Shown here piece by piece: positions 1 through 8,099 of a stretch of DNA of 50,200 nt (position 1 is the stretch's first letter; each line of letters opens with the position of its first letter). The notes under the pieces are model-generated. The model ran no database searches, had not been told where the DNA came from, and saw only the letters and a program-made list of their open reading frames with translations. Made by a program: the position numbers and the translations under genes. This DNA is from Alicyclobacillus shizuokensis NBRC 103103 (lineage in GTDB: Bacteria; Bacillota; Bacilli; Alicyclobacillales; Alicyclobacillaceae): positions 1-50,200 of the forward strand of contig NZ_BCQV01000008.1 in the NCBI RefSeq assembly GCF_001552255.1. The letters run 5' to 3'.

Positions 1-192
1 GTAGATACTGAACATATAGTTTGACCTACGATATTTGTGTTTGAGCGACACGAATTCATGAAAAAACCGCGCTGTAGCGCGGTGGTTACCTTCAGCCAAC
101 GGTCCGTAACTGTCAAACTTGAGTTTGAAGAAGCCACAAGCGGGGTTGGCATCAGCTACCATGTTCTCCCACTATCAGCAATTGACCATTCC
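1..192. other. Window edge without a supported gene
   Basis: This stretch is less GC-rich than the rest. It holds the terminator at 61-84. The minus strand is open without a stop from an ATG at 162 to the window edge (about 54 codons), but that frame runs straight through the terminator hairpin and shows no domain I recognise, so I do not call it a gene. Confidence 0.5.
61..84 (-). terminator. Intrinsic terminator after the LysR/TetR pair
   Basis: On the minus strand a 7-bp stem (ACCGCGC/GCGCGGT, 4-nt loop, 66-83) is followed by six T residues (61-66). It lies about 110 nt past the stop of the TetR gene and fits as the end of the regulator transcript. Confidence 0.75.
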
Positions 193-804
193 TTATATGC
201 CATTCCGTGAGATGTAAGGGGCCAGGTGGCTGCGGATGCCCGCCAGGACAAATTCGCACAGCCGCTGTTCAAAGGCCGGCCTGTCCGCAGGCGCGACCTC
301 GGTCGTGGCATAAAACGCCATGTCGCCGACGAGGGCAATCAGCATCTTCACCGTCCAATCCAGGTGCGGCACGACAATCCCGTGGTGGCGGTGCTCCAGC
401 GCCTCTACCAAGCGGGACCCGAAACGGTCGTACATGGCGCGCTGCTTCGTCTCCACAAACGCTCTCCCGCCTCCGCAGTAGAAGACGGCGCCAAGGGACG
501 GATCGTCCCCAAACAATCGGAACACCGCATCCACCACGGCCAGGGTACGCGCCTCGACCGACAATCTGGTATCGGCCAGGATGGGCGCGATGCGTTCCCA
601 GGCGGCGTTCACCGTCTCCTCAAACAAATCGGAAAGCAGTTGTTCGAGTGAGGAAAAGTGGAGGTAGAATGTGCCGCGGGCCACGTTGCTGGCCTCAATC
701 ACATCGGCAATGGTCACGTTTTCGTAGCCCTTCTCTTGGAACAAGCGTTTCGCGGTGTTCAGGATGTGCCGATGGCGTTCCTCTTTGGTCATGGGCTGGC
801 GCAT
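193..804 (-). CDS. TetR/AcrR family transcriptional regulator
   Basis: DNA-binding regulator of 203 aa, typical of the family. The N-terminus (about residues 5-55) is a TetR helix-turn-helix: a first helix with ILNTAKRLFQEKGYENVTI, then VARGTFYLHF with the conserved G-x-F-Y-x-H-F. The rest is a helical ligand-binding domain without recognisable specificity. The ATG at 804 was chosen because GAAAGGACT stands just upstream and the HTH begins a few residues later; the frame stays open further upstream without homology. It follows the LysR gene by about 16 nt on the same strand, so the two are probably cotranscribed. Two regulators in tandem with no adjacent target is unusual, and I cannot name the regulated genes. 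Confidence 0.88.
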   Translation of the reverse strand: MRQPMTKEERHRHILNTAKRLFQEKGYENVTIADVIEASNVARGTFYLHFSSLEQLLSDLFEETVNAAWERIAPILADTRLSVEARTLAVVDAVFRLFGDDPSLGAVFYCGGGRAFVETKQRAMYDRFGSRLVEALEHRHHGIVVPHLDWTVKMLIALVGDMAFYATTEVAPADRPAFEQRLCEFVLAGIRSHLAPYISRNGI

Positions 805-820
805 CGTGTTCGAGTCCTTT

Positions 821-1711
821 CTAGGCGTTAGCGTGTCCTTCGCTGTAGTAGGCGGAAACCACGTCGACAAAACGACGAATGAGCGGCTGTTCCGCCAAGT
901 TGCGCGGATACGCCAAGTAGGTGGGGCGGACAAAGGCGGCGTCGCCGATGGAGATGACGGCGCAGCGCTTGGTCGCGGCGTCGTAGAGGGTGCGCCGCGG
1001 CAGCAGCGACACGCCCAGACCGTGTCCCACCATCGCCTTGACGCCGTCAAAGCTGTCCAATTCCATGCGTACGTTCGGATAGACCTGCTGCTTGGCGAGC
1101 AGGCTCATCACCCGCTGTCGGAACGGGGACGAAGAGCGTCCGAATGCGATGAACGGTTCTCCGGCCAGCATCCGCACACTGCGAAACCCGTGCACCAGGT
1201 AGTGATCCATCGGGGTCACCAAGTCAATCGGGTCTGGGGTAAACTCTTTTAGCACCACGTTCGGATGGTAGATAGGTTCACCGAGAAAGCAAAAGTCGAC
1301 CTGATTCGCCAACAGGGCGTCTTTCATTTCGTCGTACAACCCCATGCGCACCTTGAGATGCACACGCGCCTGCCGCAGCATGCGCGTCAGGCATTCCGGC
1401 ACGTCGGTGGACACAAAGGCGCGGCCAGACATGATGCGCAACACCGGAGTCCGCGAGCTGTCCGGGTTCATCATCTGTTCCTCCAGCGCCTGCATGCGTT
1501 CGGCCAGTGGCAGGAACCGCTCGCCAGCCGGGGTGAGTTTGACACCTCCCGCTTGACGCTCGAACAGTTCATAGCCAAGCGCTCGTTCGAGCCGCTGCAG
1601 CCGGGTGGTCACCGTGGATTGGGACATGAACAACTGTTCGGCGGTACGCGAAATGGATCCGATGCGCGCAATCGCCAGAAACAGGGAGACGTCTTTCGTG
1701 TCCACGGGCAT
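821..1711 (-). CDS. LysR family transcriptional regulator
   Basis: LTTR of 296 aa, the usual length. Residues about 4-63 are the winged HTH (SRTAEQLFMSQSTVTTRLQR, then LGYELFERQAGGVKLTPAGE), followed by a linker helix and a periplasmic-binding-protein-like effector domain (about 90-290). LTTRs are usually autoregulated and activate a divergent gene with a small co-inducer. The gene divergent here is the M3 peptidase at 1966, about 250 nt away, so it is a candidate target by position only. Downstream on the same strand is the TetR gene. The effector is unknown. Confidence 0.92.
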   Translation of the reverse strand: MPVDTKDVSLFLAIARIGSISRTAEQLFMSQSTVTTRLQRLERALGYELFERQAGGVKLTPAGERFLPLAERMQALEEQMMNPDSSRTPVLRIMSGRAFVSTDVPECLTRMLRQARVHLKVRMGLYDEMKDALLANQVDFCFLGEPIYHPNVVLKEFTPDPIDLVTPMDHYLVHGFRSVRMLAGEPFIAFGRSSSPFRQRVMSLLAKQQVYPNVRMELDSFDGVKAMVGHGLGVSLLPRRTLYDAATKRCAVISIGDAAFVRPTYLAYPRNLAEQPLIRRFVDVVSAYYSEGHANA

Positions 1712-1766
1712 CCCTCCAGGTGGCTCGTCCGGTCTCGGACAGCCCGAGCTTCAAGGCTGCATATGT

Positions 1767-1781
1767 ATTGTATACCACAAT
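1767..1781. promoter_or_regulatory. Putative regulator-binding palindrome upstream of LysR
   Basis: ATTGT-N5-ACAAT is an inverted repeat that fits the T-N11-A pattern of LysR operators. Read on the minus strand it contains TGGTATACAA, which also resembles FCD-GntR sites, and TATACAAT could be the -10 of the LysR gene 56 nt downstream. The assignment is inferred from position and symmetry. Confidence 0.45.
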
Positions 1782-1965
1782 CGACGCCCGGCCACAGCTA
1801 TGGAAGAGGCTCGCTGCGCATGGCGTCGTTCCAGCAGGCTCGTGGGTCCCTGGGCCGGGCGGCGGATACGGCTCTGACAAGACGTTTGTTTCTTGATACA
1901 TTCTTGATACATTGAAGAGAGCCGTTTGTATGGCGACGGTCAACCTAAACAAGGGAGCGTGGCAG

Positions 1966-3756
1966 ATGGAGAATTTATGGAATCCGACGTGGGACTTGGA
2001 TGTCATTTTTCCGGGCGGTAGCAACTCGGCTCCGTTCATCCAGTTTCTCGACGCCCTGGTCGCCGATTTGCAGGACTTGTTGTCCCGGGCCAGGCAGTTG
2101 ACGCCACAGACGGACGCAGAGGGCTGGCTGGCTTTTCTGGATCCGTTCACAGACGCGTCGAAGCGGCTCAGCGAGGCCGAGGCGTATGTCTCCTGTCTGA
2201 CTGCCCAGGACGTCCATGATGAGCGGGCCAAGTTGCTGGAGGCGCGGGTGACCCAAGCGGCCGCTCAGCACGAATCCGTCTCGACGGTGTATGAACAGGT
2301 GCTGGGCCGCATCCCGGAGGACGCGTGGCAGCGCTTGCTGCGCCACGGGCGCTTGGCCGGCGTGGCGTTCCCGTTGTCCGAGGCGCGTGCACGGGCCGTT
2401 CGCAAACTGCCGGTGGAGCAAGAGGTGCTGATCTCGGACCTGGCTGTGGACGGGTACCATGCCTGGGGGAACTTCTACTATTCCTTGATTGGACAAACGC
2501 TGATTCCCTATGAGGAAGATGGGAGGACGGTCCATCTGTCGGTCGGCCAAGCGAACAACAAGCTCCGCGACGGACAGCGCCGGGTGCGGGAGCAGGTGTT
2601 CACAAACTTCGAGCGGGCGTTTCAGGAGAAAGAGGATCTGTACGCGCAAACGCTCAACCACCTGGCCGGATACCGTCTGGCGGTGTACAGAGCGCGCGGT
2701 TGGGACTCGGTGCTGGCGGAGCCGCTGGACTACAACCGGATGCGGCCGGAGACCCTGGATGCGATGTGGGCGGCCATTGTCGACAACAAGGACGTGTTCG
2801 TCCAGGCGCTGTCCGCCAAGGCGAAGCTGCTCGGCCTGAGCCAGTTGTCCTGGCACGATGTCGAGGCGCCGGTCGGATCGCAGGACAAGGTGTTCAGCCC
2901 GGACGAGGCGCGCGACTTTGTCGTGGACCACTTTGCCCGCTTTAGCCCGGACATGGCGGCATTCGCCAGGTCTTGCTTCGACAAGCGCTGGATAGAAGCG
3001 GAAGACCGGCCGGGCAAGCGCCCTGGTGGCTTTTGCACCAGCTTTCCCGTGAGCGAACAGACGCGCATCTTCATGACCTTTTCCGGCACCGCGGACAACG
3101 TGTCCACGTTGGCGCATGAGTTGGGTCATGCGTATCACCAGCACGTGATGCGCGGGGTGCCGTATCTGGCCAGCCGTTATGCGATGAACGTGGCGGAAAC
3201 GGCCTCCACCTTCGCGGAAGCAATTGTGGCGGACGCGGCCTTGGCGGCGGCCACCGATGCGCAGGCCAAACTGGCCATGCTGGATGCGAAAGTCACCCAG
3301 AGTGTCGCGATGTTCATGAACATCCACGCCCGGTTTCTGTTTGAGACCGGGTTTTACGAACGACGCCGGCAGGGGATGGTCGGCGCTGAAGAACTGAACA
3401 AGTTGATGGAAGAAGCCCAGCGAGAGGCTTACTGCGGGGCGCTCGGGCAATATCACCCCCGCTTCTGGGCGGCGAAATTGCATTTCTACATCACGGATGT
3501 GCCGTTCTATAACTTCCCCTATACGTTCGGTTACCTGTTCAGCACGGGTATCTATGCCCGGGCGCAGCAGGAAGGCCCCGGATTTGCGGCCAAGTACGTG
3601 GACCTTCTGCGCGACACCGGCCGCATGAGCACGGAAGACCTGGCCGCCAAGCACCTCGGGGTGGACCTGACGAAGCCCGATTTTTGGCAAGAGGCGCTGC
3701 AGCAGCTGAAGGCGGATGCGCTGGCCTTCATCGCGGCGGTCGACGCAGCGTCTTGA
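1966..3756 (+). CDS. M3 family oligoendopeptidase (PepF type)
   Basis: Cytoplasmic zinc metallopeptidase that cleaves short peptides, 596 aa, matching the roughly 600-aa PepF/M3 group of Bacillota. The zinc site HELGH is at about residues 384-388, and the Glu ligand follows in AETASTFAE about 25 residues later. The C-terminal catalytic region carries FYNFPYTFGYLF and the conserved PD residues of the family. The ATG at 1966 has an AAGGGAG box 8 nt upstream; the frame also has a TTG at 1912 and an ATG at 1930 with weaker sites. There is no signal peptide. It converges with thiG, and a hairpin at 3818-3839 lies between them. Assignment to M3 is firm; the peptide specificity is not known. Confidence 0.93.
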   Translation: MENLWNPTWDLDVIFPGGSNSAPFIQFLDALVADLQDLLSRARQLTPQTDAEGWLAFLDPFTDASKRLSEAEAYVSCLTAQDVHDERAKLLEARVTQAAAQHESVSTVYEQVLGRIPEDAWQRLLRHGRLAGVAFPLSEARARAVRKLPVEQEVLISDLAVDGYHAWGNFYYSLIGQTLIPYEEDGRTVHLSVGQANNKLRDGQRRVREQVFTNFERAFQEKEDLYAQTLNHLAGYRLAVYRARGWDSVLAEPLDYNRMRPETLDAMWAAIVDNKDVFVQALSAKAKLLGLSQLSWHDVEAPVGSQDKVFSPDEARDFVVDHFARFSPDMAAFARSCFDKRWIEAEDRPGKRPGGFCTSFPVSEQTRIFMTFSGTADNVSTLAHELGHAYHQHVMRGVPYLASRYAMNVAETASTFAEAIVADAALAAATDAQAKLAMLDAKVTQSVAMFMNIHARFLFETGFYERRRQGMVGAEELNKLMEEAQREAYCGALGQYHPRFWAAKLHFYITDVPFYNFPYTFGYLFSTGIYARAQQEGPGFAAKYVDLLRDTGRMSTEDLAAKHLGVDLTKPDFWQEALQQLKADALAFIAAVDAAS

Positions 3757-3886
3757 GCGCCGCTCGTGGGGCGAATCATGCGTGGGTAAGGCGCGGACCT
3801 GATTCCGGGAGCGGGCGAGGGCGCCGTCATGGCGTCCCTGCCCTGCGGCCAGCCGTCCCTCGCGGCCTCCTCGCGGAGACTTGGGT

Positions 3887-4678
3887 TCAGGGCGTCGCGG
3901 CTTGGCCGATGAGCCCACCCGTCGGGCTGCTCGGCGAGGCCGTATCCGATTTTGGGATTCTGCCGGCCAACCGGCCCATGCGCCCAGCTTCCACCGCCAG
4001 GGCCATCGCCCGCGCCATCGCCACCGGATTCTCCGCTTTGGCAATGGCCGTGTTGACGAGCACCGCGTCCGCGCCCAACTCCATCGCCAGAGCCGCGTCC
4101 GAGGGAGCGCCGATGCCCGCGTCGACGACCACCGGCACGCGTCCCGCGACGGCTTCGATGACACGCTCAATGCGCTCCGGGCTCGGCAGCCCTTGGCCCG
4201 TCCCGATGGCCGATCCGAACGGCATCACGGCGGCGCATCCAATCTCCACGAGGCGTCTGGCAACCGTGTGGTCATCGGTCGTGTAGGGCAATACGACAAA
4301 TCCCTCATTCACCAGTTGTTGGGCCGCCTCCACGGTGGCGACGGGATCTGGCAGGAGCGTGCCGTCGTCAGGAATGACCTCGAGTTTCACCCAGTTTGAC
4401 AATCCGGCCGCCCGCGCCAGCCGTGCGGTCCGCACCGCTTCGTCGGCCGTATGGCAGCCGGCCGTGTTGGGCAGGAGAAAGTGGTGCTCCAGGTCGATGT
4501 AGTTCAACAGCGACTCCTCACGCCGGTCGAGGTTGACGCGGCGCACCGCGACGGTGACAATCTCGGCGCCGGAGGCCGAAAGCGCCTCGCGCATCTCCTC
4601 CAGCGCACGGTATTTTCCGGTCCCAACCATCAGGCGCGAGCGGAAGCTGCGCCCGGCAATCGTCAACGGCTGGTCCAT
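3887..4678 (-). CDS. thiG: Thiazole synthase ThiG
   Basis: Forms the thiazole phosphate ring of thiamine from deoxyxylulose 5-phosphate, dehydroglycine and ThiS thiocarboxylate. 263 aa, a TIM barrel. The Schiff-base lysine is K98 in WVKLEVIPD. Phosphate-binding loops are visible as [14 protein letters not shown] and [14 protein letters not shown], and [17 protein letters not shown] is typical of the family. The start at 4678 has AAGGAGG upstream. It is the last gene of the tenI-thiO-thiS-thiG unit; the 80-nt gap to thiS carries a very stable hairpin. The C-terminal tail (about 15 residues after [15 protein letters not shown]) is slightly variable, as usual. Confidence 0.97.
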   Translation of the reverse strand: MDQPLTIAGRSFRSRLMVGTGKYRALEEMREALSASGAEIVTVAVRRVNLDRREESLLNYIDLEHHFLLPNTAGCHTADEAVRTARLARAAGLSNWVKLEVIPDDGTLLPDPVATVEAAQQLVNEGFVVLPYTTDDHTVARRLVEIGCAAVMPFGSAIGTGQGLPSPERIERVIEAVAGRVPVVVDAGIGAPSDAALAMELGADAVLVNTAIAKAENPVAMARAMALAVEAGRMGRLAGRIPKSDTASPSSPTGGLIGQAATP

Positions 4679-4707
4679 GTTGTCGCCTCCTTGTCAGGTG
4701 TTGTCTG

Positions 4708-4737
4708 GGTCTCCCGCGGGCTTGGCCGCGGGAGACC
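4708..4737. repeat. 12-bp inverted repeat between thiS and thiG
   Basis: Perfect arms GGTCTCCCGCGG (4708-4719) and CCGCGGGAGACC (4726-4737) with a 6-nt loop. No T-run follows on either strand, so it is not a standard intrinsic terminator. It ends just before the thiG ribosome-binding site and may act as an RNA-processing or stability element inside the operon. Confidence 0.6.
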
Positions 4738-4758
4738 GCGGCCCTGCTGCTTGGATGT

Positions 4759-4959
4759 TCAACCGCCGCCGACAAAGCGCACGACTTCCAGCGTGTCGCC
4801 GTCAGTCAAGACGTGGCTGGCGAATTGATCCCGGTCGACAATGCGGCCGTTGCACTCAACGGCAATTCGTTCGCCGACGAGGTCGAGGTGTGCCATCAGG
4901 TCAGCGACGGTCAGCGGCTCCGGGAGCTCCCGCGTCTGTCCGTTGATGGTCAGTTGCAT
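4759..4959 (-). CDS. thiS: Sulfur carrier protein ThiS
   Basis: Ubiquitin-like sulfur carrier of 66 aa. It begins MQLTINGQTRELPEPLTVAD and ends in Gly-Gly-Gly, the tail that ThiF adenylates and converts to a thiocarboxylate for ThiG. The start at 4959 is fixed by a perfect AGGAGGTGAGCG box; the longer open frame upstream is antisense-like noise inside thiO. The thiO stop is 4 nt upstream, so translation is probably coupled. The extra Gly at the tail (VGGG) is a minor variation. Confidence 0.95.
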   Translation of the reverse strand: MQLTINGQTRELPEPLTVADLMAHLDLVGERIAVECNGRIVDRDQFASHVLTDGDTLEVVRFVGGG

Positions 4960-4963
4960 CCGC

Positions 4964-6091
4964 TCACCTCCTGGTCTGGGGTTCCTGCGGCAACACCGAT
5001 TCCGGTGCAAACGCCCGCCACAGCTCCGGCAGCGGCTGTTGTGCAGCCAACGCCGCGACGATGCGGGCGGTGATGGGCGAGAGCAGCACCCCGTTGCGAA
5101 AGTGGCCGACGGCGACAATCACCTGCGGTTGATGGGGCAGGCGCCCAATCATCGGTGCTCCTGTGGATGATCCCGGCCGCAAACCGGTCCAGGCGCGCTC
5201 GAACACGGCGTCGCTCAGCCCGGGAGCCACTTCCGCCAATCCGGTCAGCAGAGTGGCTAGGCCTCTCGCTGTCAGCTCGCGGTCGAAGCCCGCCCCATGC
5301 TCCTCGGTCGCCCCGACGACGACGGTGCCGTCGCGCTTGGGCACCAGGTAGACCGATTCCGTGTGCACCGTGTGCGTCAGTCGGCCCCGGCGCGGACGGA
5401 CTGCCAGCAGTTGCCCTTTGACCGGCCGGATTGGAAAGCGGACGTGCAGGGTGCTCAACAGCGCATGCGCCCAAGCCCCGGATGCGATTACCGCCTGTTG
5501 CGCCCGAAAGGTCTCCTCCTGCGTGGTCACGCGGACTCCGGAACCGTCAGGGTCTATTCTTAGAACCTCTGCGCCTTCGCGCACCTGTGCCCGGCGCCGG
5601 GCCGCCTCCCCGACTGCGCGGGCCAATCGCGGCGCCGAGATGTTGCCGTCTTCAGGCAGGTACAAGGCGCCGACTGCCGGGGCCAGCAGAGGCTCCTGAG
5701 CGGCGAGTTGCTCCTGCGGCCACCATTCGCCGCTGCCCCCATGTTCCTGCTGCCAGGTCAACTGCGTCCGCAGATGGCGGGCCGCCCGCTCGTCCGCGGC
5801 CACCTGGAGGATGCCGTTTTGCACCAGCTCAATGTCGATCCCGGTCTCCGCCAGCAGCGCCTCCGCCCATTGCGGATAGAGCCCGCGGCTTTCCAGGCAC
5901 AGCTGAAAGAACGGCCCCGGGGACTTGACCTCCAGTTGTGCGCCCAGCATGCCTGCCGCCGCTCCGGACGCTTCGCCGCCGAGCCGGCCCCGCTCCAACA
6001 GCAGCACCGATTGGCCACTCTGTCCCATCAGCCATGCGCAGCTGCAGCCGACGGCGCCGCCGCCAATCACAATCGTGTCGTACGTGTTCAT
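4964..6091 (-). CDS. thiO: Glycine oxidase ThiO
   Basis: FAD-dependent oxidase that makes dehydroglycine for the thiazole ring. 375 aa, D-amino-acid-oxidase fold. The N-terminal Rossmann motif IVIGGGAVGCSCAW (residues 7-20) is followed by the LLERGRLGGEASGAAAGML flavin loop. Near the C-terminus WTGLRPGSSTGAPMIGRL and VGHFRNGVLLSP are the second conserved FAD-contact blocks of ThiO. Its ATG overlaps the tenI stop by 4 nt (ATGA), and GGGGAGGCGCAAGGGG precedes it. Aerobic ThiO, rather than the radical-SAM enzyme ThiH, implies oxygen-dependent thiazole synthesis. Confidence 0.95.
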   Translation of the reverse strand: MNTYDTIVIGGGAVGCSCAWLMGQSGQSVLLLERGRLGGEASGAAAGMLGAQLEVKSPGPFFQLCLESRGLYPQWAEALLAETGIDIELVQNGILQVAADERAARHLRTQLTWQQEHGGSGEWWPQEQLAAQEPLLAPAVGALYLPEDGNISAPRLARAVGEAARRRAQVREGAEVLRIDPDGSGVRVTTQEETFRAQQAVIASGAWAHALLSTLHVRFPIRPVKGQLLAVRPRRGRLTHTVHTESVYLVPKRDGTVVVGATEEHGAGFDRELTARGLATLLTGLAEVAPGLSDAVFERAWTGLRPGSSTGAPMIGRLPHQPQVIVAVGHFRNGVLLSPITARIVAALAAQQPLPELWRAFAPESVLPQEPQTRR

Positions 6092-6798
6092 CCCCTTGCG
6101 CCTCCCCAGCTGCCGCCGCCGACCGGGACGTCCGGTCGCGGCAGCGGAAATGGGTGCTTGGGCTCCGTCTGTGAGCGGGCCATCGCCTGTTTGAGTTCAG
6201 CCGCCGCCTCCGCCGGACGGGGATGGTCGAGGACGGCGCCAATGACGGCCACGCCGCTGCAGCCGGTGGCCAGGACCAGGTCCACGTTGCTTTTGTCGAT
6301 GCCGCCGATGGCAATCACCGGGATGGGCACGCTCTCCACGATGCGCCGCAGCTCCGCCAGGCCGCGCGGTGGGACGCCGGGATGGGACTCGCTGGCGAAC
6401 ACGTGGCCAAAGGTGATGTAGTCCGCCCCCTGTTCGGCGGCCGCCATAGCCGCCGCATAGCTGTGCACCGAGCAGCCAATCAGGCCTGGCCAACCGCTCT
6501 CCTTGACGACGCGGCGGACGGCCGCGACGGGCAGCGACTTGGCGGCCAGGTGGACCCCGTTGGCGCCGAGAGCCATGGCCACGTCGAGACGGTCATTGAC
6601 CAGTAGGGCCGCCGACAGCCGGGCCGCGTCGAGAGTCGTCAACAGGGATTGGCAATCTGCGTACGAGGCCCCGGCCGGCGCCTTTTTTTCTCGCCATTGA
6701 ATGACGTCGGCGCCGCCGCGCACGCTCTCCAGCAGGCCCTCGGCCAGGGGCAGGCGGGAGCGCTGCCGGTCGCTGACCACGTGCAGTACAGCCTTCAT
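6088..6798 (-). CDS. tenI: Thiazole tautomerase TenI
   Basis: Aromatises the thiazole tautomer made by ThiG; structurally a ThiE paralogue. 236 aa. TenI-like features are IGCSVHSYAAAMAAAEQGAD, the YITFGHVFASESHPGVPPRG stretch and PVIAIGGID. They fit Bacillus TenI better than ThiE, and the gene order tenI-thiO-thiS-thiG matches the Bacillus operon. The region after about residue 205 is an extra Pro-rich tail. It is the first gene of the operon, with AAAGGCGGGATGAA before the ATG, and is preceded by a roughly 155-nt leader with a terminator. The alternative annotation, thiamine phosphate synthase ThiE, is less likely but often applied. Confidence 0.87.
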   Translation of the reverse strand: MKAVLHVVSDRQRSRLPLAEGLLESVRGGADVIQWREKKAPAGASYADCQSLLTTLDAARLSAALLVNDRLDVAMALGANGVHLAAKSLPVAAVRRVVKESGWPGLIGCSVHSYAAAMAAAEQGADYITFGHVFASESHPGVPPRGLAELRRIVESVPIPVIAIGGIDKSNVDLVLATGCSGVAVIGAVLDHPRPAEAAAELKQAMARSQTEPKHPFPLPRPDVPVGGGSWGGARG

Positions 6799-6855
6799 TT
6801 CATCCCGCCTTTCTGCCTGTTCGCCTTCGGTTCCACACTGTCAGTGGGACACACG

Positions 6856-6885
6856 AAAAAAGCCGCACCCAAGAAACGGGGCGGC
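6856..6885 (-). terminator. Terminator/attenuator in the tenI leader
   Basis: On the minus strand GCCGC-CCC pairs with GGG-T-GCGGC around a 7-nt loop (6862-6885) and is followed by TTTTTT (6856-6861). It lies about 60 nt before the tenI start, and no minus-strand gene lies between it and the divergent thiF, so it should terminate the operon's own leader. I could not find the THI-box hallmarks (CUGAGA and its partner segments) upstream. Confidence 0.65.
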
Positions 6886-6959
6886 GGGTTTCCATTCTGT
6901 ACCCAACAAACGCAACCGGACACTTATGCATTGACGATGCCGAGCCTATTGACCTTATC

Positions 6960-6989
6960 AGACTATCACGGGCATGCGACGGACGTCAA
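6960..6989 (-). promoter_or_regulatory. Candidate tenI operon promoter
   Basis: Minus strand TTGACG (6984-6989), 18-nt spacer, TAGTCT (6960-6965) preceded by TGA. The -35 is good and the -10 poor. It would give a leader of about 155 nt that includes the attenuator. Confidence 0.4.
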
Positions 6990-7026
6990 GACACCGGGGC
7001 GGCCAGCAAGCGGGGACGGATTTGTG

Positions 7027-7032
7027 TACAAT
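7027..7032 (+). promoter_or_regulatory. Probable -10 box of thiF
   Basis: TACAAT 33 nt before the thiF ATG, with no clear -35 hexamer at the proper distance. A GAGGGTGG ribosome site follows at about 7050. Confidence 0.4.
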
Positions 7033-7064
7033 AGCGTCAATCGATATTGTGAGGGTGGCGACAG

Positions 7065-8090
7065 ATGGATTCGCGCTATTCGAGGCAGATCTTGTTTCGT
7101 CCCATTGGCCCACAAGGCCAGGAGAGGTTGCGGGCCGCCAGGGTGGCGGTGGTCGGGCTCGGCGCGCTCGGGACTCAGTTGGCTTCGCAGCTGACGCGCG
7201 CCGGCGTCGGGTATCTGCGGCTGATTGACCGCGACGTGGTCGAAGCTTCCAATCTGCAGCGCCAATCCCTGTATGACGAGGAGGACGCCGAGCTCGGGGC
7301 CGCGAAGGCGCTGGCGGCAAGAGAGAAGCTGGCGCGGGCCAACAGCGAGGTGGAGATTGAGGCAGTGGTCACGGACCTAACGTGGCGCAACGCGGAGCGG
7401 CTGCTGTGCGACGTAGACCTCATCCTCGATGGCACTGACAACTTCGAGGTGCGGTACCTGATGAACGACGTGGCGGTCAAGCACGGCATTCCCTGGGTGT
7501 ATGGGGGTGCCGTGGCTTCCTACGGGACAACGGCCATGTTCCGTCCCGGCCACACTCCGTGCCTGGTCTGTCTGTTCGGGCCCGAGGGCGGAGGCGGACA
7601 CGACACCTGCGACACGGTGGGGGTGATTGCCCCTGTGGTGAACATCATCGCTTCCCTGCAGGTGGCCGAAGCGCTCAAATACCTGACCGGGAACACCCGG
7701 GCGCTGACCGGCAGCTTGACGCACGTGGATGTCTGGGCGGGGGAGTTTCGCGCTATCGCCTTTCCCGCCGCCAAAGCTGATTGTCCCTGCTGCGGACGGC
7801 GCGAGTTTCGCTCCTTGGCCGCCCGCGAGGAGTCGTTGGCGGTGTCTCTGTGCGGCAGGCGGACGGTGCAGGTGAAACCGAGCCCGAGAGGCGCCGGCCA
7901 GAACCTGAATCTGGCACGTCTCGCCGAGCGGCTGTCCCCCCACGGCCATGTCCACCACAACGCCCAGCTGCTGCGCTGCGACCTGGGGAGTGTGCAGCTG
8001 AGCGTGTTCGCCGACGGCCGGGCGCTCATCCACGGGGTCGAGGATGTATCCGTCGCCCGCCGTCTGTACGCACAGTACATCGGCATGTAG
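7065..8090 (+). CDS. thiF: ThiF/MoeB-type adenylyltransferase
   Basis: E1-like enzyme that adenylates the C-terminal glycine of a ubiquitin-like sulfur carrier, here most likely ThiS. 341 aa. Nucleotide-binding GLGALGTQLA (31-40), LIDRDVVEASNLQRQSLY (54-70), and DGTDNFEVRYLMND typical of ThiF/MoeB. Zinc is held by two Cys pairs, C166-x-x-C169 and C240-x-x-C243. C182 (HDTCDTVGVIAP) is in the loop where family members carry a catalytic cysteine. The C-terminal 90 residues (after about 250) have no rhodanese domain and may be a small extra domain. It is divergent from the thi operon with its own promoter, which supports ThiF; MoeB or a dual role cannot be excluded. Confidence 0.88.
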   Translation: MDSRYSRQILFRPIGPQGQERLRAARVAVVGLGALGTQLASQLTRAGVGYLRLIDRDVVEASNLQRQSLYDEEDAELGAAKALAAREKLARANSEVEIEAVVTDLTWRNAERLLCDVDLILDGTDNFEVRYLMNDVAVKHGIPWVYGGAVASYGTTAMFRPGHTPCLVCLFGPEGGGGHDTCDTVGVIAPVVNIIASLQVAEALKYLTGNTRALTGSLTHVDVWAGEFRAIAFPAAKADCPCCGRREFRSLAAREESLAVSLCGRRTVQVKPSPRGAGQNLNLARLAERLSPHGHVHHNAQLLRCDLGSVQLSVFADGRALIHGVEDVSVARRLYAQYIGM

Positions 8091-8099
8091 GGGGCGGCA

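Noticed and set aside
1-162. Possible gene fragment on the minus strand
   Set aside because: Open frame without homology that passes through the terminator hairpin at 61-84.
1975-4170. Long open frame of 731 codons on the minus strand
   Set aside because: Antisense to the peptidase and part of thiG, low-complexity Arg/His/Gln composition, no domain; a GC-rich shadow.
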